A stretch of DNA of 64,000 nt, from positions 15,252,001 to 15,316,000 of the forward strand of contig JANTQA010000023.1 of NCBI GenBank assembly GCA_027625915.1, read 5' to 3'. Under the pieces are notes generated by a model. That model searched no databases. It saw nothing but the letters and a program-made list of their open reading frames with translations, and was not told where the DNA came from. This DNA is from Anaeramoeba flamelloides. Lineage: Eukaryota; Metamonada; Anaeramoebidae. Positions 57,412 through 64,000 of the stretch are shown here, piece after piece (position 1 is the stretch's first letter; the number at the start of each line of letters is the position of its first letter). Position numbers and translations under genes: made by a program.

Positions 57412-60400
57412 TTAATAATTTAAATAATTTTGAAAACAATACAGATAGGTAATGATTGATCTTTCATCTATGGTATCATTTAATATATCCTCTAACGAGA
57501 TTAATTTAGGTATTGATAAAATCTTGTCAGCATTTTCAAATGCTATATAGAATTTTTCTTTAAAATCCATTTGTAAATATTGTGTAGGGTAAGGAAATTC
57601 TAAAGGCTTCAAGGAGTGTATTAAAAATAATAGCAGATCTGGATTTTTGAAAGAGGTGAAATCATGAATTGCGATATCGGATACTTTATAAATCTGGGAT
57701 TTGATCCAATTAAATAATTGATTTTTATTATTCAGTTTATTTTCAATTTGATAAATTAATATCCAAATGAAATCAAGAATGAAATGCAAATTGCCATCGT
57801 ATATAGCTTCTTCGTTTAACTCTGCAAGCTCGATTCCTTTATTTCTTAAACTGTCAAAGCATTTTTTTAAGTTTTTCATTTTGTGCAATAATAAATTAGG
57901 TTTCATATTATAATTAATTTTTTCTTTGGTGATGCTTTCCAAGACGGATAATAAAGCTACGCCGTCCTGTAAGTCTGTTTGTATATTCTTAATTTTTTTA
58001 TCATATTGGTTAAAGTTGTTGTTATGTGTCAAATGGTGGTTTATCCAATTTTTGAAAGTATGGATTTGCATTTCCTTTTTATTTATTGTGATTTTTGTGT
58101 GCAAAGTGTTGTTTAATAAATTTTCATTTGAGTCATTCTGTTGCTCTTTATTAAAATTCACAATATTAACTTCAACTTTTTTTTTCCATTTGTTGAAATT
58201 AGATTGGGAAGAAAATGAGATTTTAAATTCTTCATTTAATTGTGTTTTTATTAATAAAATTTTTCTTTTTTGGAATTGGAATTGGTTTTTTTTTTTTACT
58301 GGTATCAATTGTGCGTTGGTTAAAGAAATAATTTGATAATTTTTTTGTGCTGTTTTGAAATCATCAAAATAATATAAATTGCTACCCTGTAATGATAATA
58401 TTTTGGGTTGGAATTTATCATCAAGCCAAATAAAGCAAGGGCATGTCTCGTCCCCTTCCTTTACATTGCACATATCGACTGAGATGTGCTCTGAATCTGA
58501 ATAATCTGAAAGATTATCGTTATCACTGGCTGTATTAAAGCCCCTGTTGTTTTTAATGAAATTCCTTTGTTTCGTTTTTTGGTTATTATAATTATTATCA
58601 AAGGAAAATGATTTAATTAAATTGTTATTCTTAAGGCTCGTATTAATAACACAGTTGGTGTTGGTGTTGTTTTTATGATTGTTGTTTTTGTTGTAATTTT
58701 TAGTATTAATCTTTTCAAATCCAATTTCCTTTTTTAATTGGCTAACTTTATCTAAACTAATTGGCGTTTTACCCCAATACACTGATGCCCTTCTTGGTGC
58801 ATGTGTTTGGTTTTCTTTGAAAATGAAAAGAATTTTTTTGGAATTTAATTCATAAGAATTGATACATTCAATTATATTTTCATCAAGTTCCATTAATCTC
58901 AAATCAGAATAATTTTCATCCTCTAATGTTGTGTTCTTTGATATCGAATTATTATTATCGTTGTTGTTGTTGTTTTTATTCTTGTTTTTATTGTTGTTTT
59001 TCTTTTTCTTATTCTTTTTATTATTCTTGTTAATGTTATTTTTTTTAAACTTTAATTTTTTCGAAAGAATTAAATTTTTTTTTGATAAAGTCGAAAAGGA
59101 ACAAAAAACTGGATCTTCCTTAATATATAACGAATATTTATTTAAATCGATTCTAAGCTTGGTTCTGAATTTATTATGGATTTTCTTCATTAAATCCAAA
59201 CATGTTGTATTGGACTGTACTAGCATGGTAATATAGCCGTTGTTTAAAAAATATACCCTGATCGGTCTCTTCTGATCTGTGTCCAAGGCATTTTTCACTT
59301 CGCTTTTAGGCTTGTATTCAAAACGACAAAATCCGTTCTCTGTTTGGTCCCAAAACTCTTTCAAAAAATAGGGTTTGATTTGTGGATCTAAGATCCTTTC
59401 CATATTGCCGATCTTCTCCACAAAGACATAGTCGCCAATATTCTTGATATACTTTTTCTTTTTTAAATTCTCAATCACCATTTCAACACTCTCGTTTTCA
59501 TTTAGCGGAAGCGTTGTAAAGGACGTGGCATGGAAGTATACCTTAAGGAAGGATTTCCGGTATTCCAATGGCTTGATGGGCTTGTAGGGGATCTGCTTCA
59601 TAACAGACACGCTCTTTTCATTTTCTTTCTGCACTGTGTTCATATTTTCAATCCCAGTGCTTGTTTCATTTTCAGTTTCTGTCTCGTTGCCTTTCATGGT
59701 TTTTATCTTGATGTTAGTTTTTGTATTTTGTTGGTTTTCAAGATCAAACCTTTCAGAGACTTTGGACGATGTTGACTGTAAATTGTAATTATTTTCAGAG
59801 ATCGGGAACTCGTGAAAACTTGAATATTTTGTTTCTGTCTGCTTGTTGTTTGTATTCTTGGAATCACATGAGATCGATCTTCTTTTTGTGGTAATTTGTT
59901 CATCCAATTGTAATTTTTGTTTTGAAATTTCATTCTCATTTTTAACTGTTTCTTTTTCTTGTTCTTGTTCTTGTTCTTGATCTTTTTCGTTTTCGTTTTC
60001 GTTTTCTATTTGTGTTTCTGTTTTTAACTTACTGTTGTTACTGTTGTTGTCGCTGTCGTTGTTTGAATTTATGATTTTAATCGGAATATTTATCTTGTTT
60101 TTTGGTTTCTTTAATTCCAATTCAACAACTTCAACAAGCTCAATAAAGTCCGAGATTTTTTCAGCAGCTTCTAATAAATTCAATTCAATGTCCTCTTTAA
60201 CTGTTTCGATTTGAACATAAAAATGATCCAACCCTTTCGAATATCCAGTGCTGTAGGATAACAAATTGAAAACAGATTTTGAGACATTTTCGAAATGCTT
60301 ATTCAGCAATAACAATTCTGTGTCTTTCAAACCGTGGTTTGGACAAAAGGTTTTTATCGAATAGTCCGCCACAGTCGACTCTTTTTTTAAGATCTTGTTC

Positions 60401-60834
60401 ATTTTAAAGATTTTTTCAAACATTTGTCTTAGTGATGATTGGTTTTTTTTCTGTAACATTTCCAGCAATTCCTCTAACAACCCAAGAAACATTTCAAGGT
60501 GTTCACTCAATAAGAAGTGGGTTTCTAAATAATCGTCTATTTGGATCGTGTCAGTTTCGGTGTTTGGGTTTAGAGTGGTGTTTGTGTTTGTATTTGTATT
60601 TGTGTCTGTTGTTGTGAGATTTAAAAAAGATTTTTCTTTCTCTTTCGTTTTTTTTGTTATTTGTGTCATTTCTTTATTGTTTGTTTTTTTGTCTTGATCG
60701 AAAAGTGGAATGTTTCGATTTTCAATTTTTAAAAAAAAATCTCTTTTCGAAAAGAAAAATCTAAATAAAGAAAAAATGGATCTTTTCTCTTCGTTCTCAA
60801 CATTTTTTACATTACCACAAACAAAATGGAACAT
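57412..60834 (-). CDS. Actin-binding adaptor: two RA/UBL-like domains, PH and tandem CH
   Basis: One uninterrupted frame of 1140 codons. Residues about 95-250 are helical, like a four-helix bundle. A low-complexity region with Asn, Glu-Gln and Thr runs follows. Two ubiquitin-fold/RA-like domains come next at about 430-515 (SFLKVYFHATSFTTLPL) and 522-600 (RPIRVYFLNNGYITMLVQS). A PH domain lies at about 795-895 (CPCFIWLDDKFQPKIL, ending FNKWKKKVE). Tandem CH domains close the protein at about 920-1020 (TFKNWINHHL, LQDGVALLSVLES) and 1035-1130 (FNWIKSQIY, NPDLLLFLIHSLKP), typical of alpha-actinin-type actin binding. RA-PH pairs occur in MRL and Grb7 proteins, which bind Ras-like GTPases at membranes; here they are fused to an actin-binding pair. 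A role linking small GTPases to actin is inferred. The start at 60834 is the first ATG, but an in-frame ATG at 60669 is an alternative. Confidence 0.87.
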   Translation of the reverse strand: MFHFVCGNVKNVENEEKRSIFSLFRFFFSKRDFFLKIENRNIPLFDQDKKTNNKEMTQITKKTKEKEKSFLNLTTTDTNTNTNTNTTLNPNTETDTIQIDDYLETHFLLSEHLEMFLGLLEELLEMLQKKNQSSLRQMFEKIFKMNKILKKESTVADYSIKTFCPNHGLKDTELLLLNKHFENVSKSVFNLLSYSTGYSKGLDHFYVQIETVKEDIELNLLEAAEKISDFIELVEVVELELKKPKNKINIPIKIINSNNDSDNNSNNSKLKTETQIENENENEKDQEQEQEQEKETVKNENEISKQKLQLDEQITTKRRSISCDSKNTNNKQTETKYSSFHEFPISENNYNLQSTSSKVSERFDLENQQNTKTNIKIKTMKGNETETENETSTGIENMNTVQKENEKSVSVMKQIPYKPIKPLEYRKSFLKVYFHATSFTTLPLNENESVEMVIENLKKKKYIKNIGDYVFVEKIGNMERILDPQIKPYFLKEFWDQTENGFCRFEYKPKSEVKNALDTDQKRPIRVYFLNNGYITMLVQSNTTCLDLMKKIHNKFRTKLRIDLNKYSLYIKEDPVFCSFSTLSKKNLILSKKLKFKKNNINKNNKKNKKKKNNNKNKNKNNNNNDNNNSISKNTTLEDENYSDLRLMELDENIIECINSYELNSKKILFIFKENQTHAPRRASVYWGKTPISLDKVSQLKKEIGFEKINTKNYNKNNNHKNNTNTNCVINTSLKNNNLIKSFSFDNNYNNQKTKQRNFIKNNRGFNTASDNDNLSDYSDSEHISVDMCNVKEGDETCPCFIWLDDKFQPKILSLQGSNLYYFDDFKTAQKNYQIISLTNAQLIPVKKKNQFQFQKRKILLIKTQLNEEFKISFSSQSNFNKWKKKVEVNIVNFNKEQQNDSNENLLNNTLHTKITINKKEMQIHTFKNWINHHLTHNNNFNQYDKKIKNIQTDLQDGVALLSVLESITKEKINYNMKPNLLLHKMKNLKKCFDSLRNKGIELAELNEEAIYDGNLHFILDFIWILIYQIENKLNNKNQLFNWIKSQIYKVSDIAIHDFTSFKNPDLLLFLIHSLKPLEFPYPTQYLQMDFKEKFYIAFENADKILSIPKLISLEDILNDTIDERSIITYLYCFQNYLNY

Positions 60835-61455
60835 TCATATTAGAGTGTGGGATTCTCCAAAATGAAAACTTTGCAAATATTACAATTTTTTGTGAGGTTT
60901 TTACTTTTTTCGAAAGTAAAAATTTTGGAACTTTAATTTTCTGAAAAAGGTGAAAATTAAATGAACCTTTTTTATCAATTTCAACTCTGTAATTGGGGTC
61001 TTTTGTAACTTTTCTTTTTTTTTAAAAAGTTTTTTAGATTTTTGTCTTAAAAAAAGTCAACAAGTAAGAACTAATTTTCATAATGAAGACTTGACAAAAA
61101 ATTTTGGACTTTGTCTTTTTTGATCTTTCAAGTGATAATCCAAAAGATTTATTCATTATTTTGTAAAACAAAAATCTACTTTTGTCGACCAAAAATATCT
61201 TAAAATCTCGAACAAATTGAGAAATTAGCCTGAGTTATGGTTAATTTGTATTCTATAAAATATTCTAAAAAAAAATTATTGTGTTTTGTTTGAACTACAA
61301 ATTAAATTATGAAGAAATTTTCGCTTTATTCTCTTTTTGAAGAAAATATGAAAACGGAAAAATATATGGTACTAATCTTGAACAGAAAAACTTGTAATTT
61401 GTAAATTTCGCACAGTATTTATGTTGAGGTTATTGAAAAAAACGTTCATTCTTTA

Positions 61456-61905
61456 CAGTCATCAAAATAATCCATTCCCAACGACTATAAACATTGTTTC
61501 AAAACAAAATCCATTCTTTTTTTTTTTTCTTCTTTTTCCATGTAACGCCCAATTCACTATCCAAGAGTATAATTAAGTTCAAATTAATTTTGAAGTTAAA
61601 ATCTCTAATGTTTTTAGTAAATTTTAAATTATTGACTGAAATTTGTTGAAAATATTTCGTAATTTTCTCGCTTTTTTCAACAATTAATGATTTTTTTTAA
61701 CTAAATTTATCTAGAAATTTACTCTATTTTTTGAGATAAATTTCTGCAAATTTGATCCTTTATTTTTCTTATTTCATTTTAAATAATAGAACTTTTAGAA
61801 AACGAATACCAGAATTTACTTAGGTTTATTCTAAGTTTTTTTCGTTGGTTATTGTATTGATCTTCTTAAACAAAAAAACACACTTTTTATTTTCAAAGGT
61901 TGGTT
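61456..61905 (+). repeat. Dispersed repeat, copy of 32060-32500
   Basis: Colinear with 32060-32500 over about 440 bp with many substitutions and small length changes; the same family is inverted at 8720-8960. Non-coding. Confidence 0.7.
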
Positions 61906-61916
61906 AAAGGTTAACG

Positions 61917-62320
61917 AAAATAAAGCCACCACGGTGGTCTTACCAATTAAAACATCAATTAATTAAACTCTTCATCGTTTTCGATCCAGAAGAACTATAA
62001 AATTTCAAAAATTTAGGAATAGATAATTATACCCGATTATATAGTTAATTGGAAGATGGTAGCAAAAATCCATAACCCAATCATGATTCTTCAAAGTCCA
62101 TTTTTTCAGAGGTTTTTATTGGAAACTAGACAATACTTCGCTGAGAAGAAATATATTTGGGTTATGGATTTTTACTACCATCTTCTAATTAACTATATAA
62201 TCGGGCATAATTATCTATTCCTAAATTTTTGAAATTTTATAGTTCTTCTGGATCTAAAGAAATAAAGAGTCTAGTTCACTGATGTTTTAATTCATAAGAC
62301 CCACTTGAGTGCTTTATTTT
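61917..62320. mobile_element. Foldback (MITE-like) element, about 400 bp
   Basis: Arms of about 165 bp (61917-62083 and 62157-62320) are reverse complements; the inner 100 bp are nearly perfect (TTGGGTTATGGATTTTTACT, CTTCTAATTAACTATATAAT, CTATTCCTAAATTTTTGAAA on the right arm). The loop of about 75 bp contains TTTTTATTGGAAACTAGACA, shared with 2142-2463. Inner arms are better conserved than outer ones. Non-coding. Confidence 0.88.
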
Positions 62321-63010
62321 AGATAGTCCTTAAACTTTTCTACAATCATTACTTTGAGAACAATAAATATTTGAATTTGTCAACTTATAACATAAAGATC
62401 CTTTCAAAGGGGTACTAAAAATTCCCAACCCACATACTTTAAGCGATTTAGATACACTTGAACAAAAAATTTGGTATTAATTTTTTGAAAATCTGCATTA
62501 TTGAATATTTGAATGTAATTAATCAAAAAATTTTTACTACATTTTACGAATTAAAATTACCTACAGGATTTAGACCTTTAAACACATTCTCTAAAATAAA
62601 ATATCAAGTACTTAAAATCAAAATAATTCACAAAATAACTTTTAAACCTAAAAAAGGATTGATGTTTTTTCTCGAAATCTATTTATTTTTAGATTCAAAC
62701 AAAAGTATACAAAAAAAAACTTATTTGATTTATTTCAAGAAATGTGCCTTCAAAAAAATTTTTTTTTTTGGGGGGGGGGCTTATTTGATTAATATTGGTG
62801 TTCGTTAAAAAACCTAGAGACTGAAAATTCAAATATTTTTATTTTATTGTTATTTGCACAATTGATAATTTTTAAGCATTACCAATTAATTCAAGTAAAA
62901 TTTAAAAAAAAATTTGTTCAATTTCCATTTTTATTATGCTTATAACTCTCTTTTAAAACAGTTATTGGATAAAAGTTTTGTAAAAAATCAACCAGTATTA
63001 TAAATATCCA

Positions 63011-63211
63011 TACAGTCAGATCCACTTTTAAAGCACAAACTAGAACGAAATTTTAGGTACAATAATAATCAAATTAAGGCACAAAATTTGGAATTTTTTT
63101 TTTTTTTCATGAATTATTTTTACTAGAATTTTAATTTTTTGCATTAATTTGAGATTTATATTTTGCCTTATTTTTCGTTGAAATTTATGTCTTAAAGTAG
63201 AATTGACTTTA
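63011..63211. mobile_element. MITE-like element, TACAGTC family, copy 3
   Basis: About 200 bp. Left end TACAGTCAGATCCACTTTTA plus AAGCACAAACT; right end TTATGTCTTAAAGTAGAATT. Interior colinear with 56590-56789, including AAATTAAGGCACAAAATTTG. Confidence 0.8.
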
Positions 63212-64000
63212 ATGGTTTTTTTTTCTAATAACAATGTATTTCACAAAAGTTGTTAAGAGATAATAACCAATATAGATTAATAAATAAAAATATAGCGTAA
63301 TCATTTTATTTTTTGAAAGACTCTTGAAAAAAGAAAATAATAAGAATAAAGTTTGCCACTAATTTTGAAATTTGGCTTATATCTTATTTTTTGGCCTTGG
63401 CTAGCTATTAATCGTGGAAAAGATCATCTAGCAATTTGTTTAGAAAATTATATACCAATTTTACCACATCCCAAAATTGGAAAAAAAAAAGAAAAAAATC
63501 TGATAACTACTATAAGGCTTAACTTAGTATTAACATCCCCCCCTTTTTTTTTTTTGGAAATGAATTGTTGTTTTTAAATAGTTTGATAAGTTTTTCTTTT
63601 TTTAAATAAGACCAAAATTTAACATATTTTTAAATTATTTTTATTAGAAGGGATTCAGATCTTATTATTTAAAGGGTAGGTTTCTAATAAGATACTTTAA
63701 GATGCAATCACAAAGTATTGAACTAAATCTTTATAAAAAATCTACTTTTTTTCAAAAAAATTAAAATAAATTTTTTAAACTTGATGAAAATCTAATTTCA
63801 ATATTCAAAGAACAATTTAGAATCAATTTTTCTATTTTTTTAAATAAAAAAATAACAAACAATCTTAATTTAAAAATTCTCCCAAAATACTTTTTCAAAA
63901 CCTGTTTAAATTCAGCTTCTAATATAAAGAAAGGCTATTTCAATTTGATTATTTGTAATCAGTAATTAGTAACCCAATCATAATTATTTTCGTGGTTTCT

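Larger units (their letters stand above)
60835..64000. other. Spacer at the window end with three repeat elements
   Basis: Apart from the repeats at 61456-61905, 61917-62320 and 63011-63211, no supported gene. Open frames at 62458-62808 and 63353-63577 are interrupted by G or C homopolymers and have no recognised domain. A run of G at 62771-62779 and of C at 63537-63543 are local oddities. Confidence 0.45.

Noticed and set aside
63353-63577. Plus-strand frame with GLYLIFWPWLAINRGKD
   Set aside because: No ATG at a sensible place, continues through a C homopolymer, no recognised family.
1-64000. Search for tRNA, rRNA, CRISPR arrays and retroelement coding domains
   Set aside because: I saw no cloverleaf with a T-arm motif, no rRNA, no regularly spaced short repeats, and no reverse transcriptase, integrase or capsid-like frames.

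Overview
This is a very AT-rich stretch of nuclear DNA from a protist (about a quarter G+C or less between genes, clearly higher inside exons). Spliceosomal GT-AG introns, eukaryote-only proteins (ribosomal protein eS7, an HMG-box protein, a bZIP factor, OST4, tandem calponin-homology domains) and proteins full of Lys/Glu, Gln/Glu and Asn runs place it among amoeboid or flagellate protists. The mix of a tyrosine-kinase-like kinase, ankyrin proteins, RA/PH/CH cytoskeletal adaptors and KE-rich linkers reminds me most of Anaeramoeba. That is inference; an amoebozoan is the main alternative.

Layout. 0.5-7.1 kb: a Cys-rich DnaJ-zinc-finger-like gene sits between two arms of a long, imperfect inverted repeat. 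9.4-11.4 kb: a foldback element lies just upstream of the four-exon RPS7 gene. 13-15.5 kb: a repeat present twice in tandem and once inverted. 17.8-18.4 kb: a two-box HMG protein. 18.7-22.4 kb: palindromic repeats. 23.2-24.5 kb: a bZIP factor with an acidic N-terminus. 24.8-31.5 kb: mostly non-coding, with two copies of a short inverted-terminal-repeat element. 31.5-33.0 kb, minus strand: the 36-residue OST4 subunit and a three-exon candidate small protein. 33.9-40.9 kb: an ankyrin-TKL kinase gene whose first intron is about 3.8 kb and carries two foldback elements. 41.9-42.6 kb, minus strand: an Atp23-type metalloprotease. 44.4-53.5 kb: a UBA-ankyrin-pseudokinase gene that appears to contain an intron of about 6 kb. 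57.4-60.8 kb, minus strand: a large actin-binding adaptor (helical region, two RA/ubiquitin-like domains, PH, tandem CH). The rest is AT-rich spacer with several families of dispersed inverted-terminal-repeat elements.

How the genes relate. There is no operon-like logic; most are independent housekeeping, chromatin, signalling or cytoskeletal genes. The exception is the pair of ankyrin-kinase genes on the same strand, one with a mostly intact catalytic core and one a pseudokinase, separated only by the Atp23 gene. The multi-exon models were made by hand, checking reading-frame phase across each junction; two small ones are marked as weak. Stop-free runs of 30-80 codons are expected by chance in such AT-rich DNA, so I left out short open frames that have no homology, splicing or composition support.
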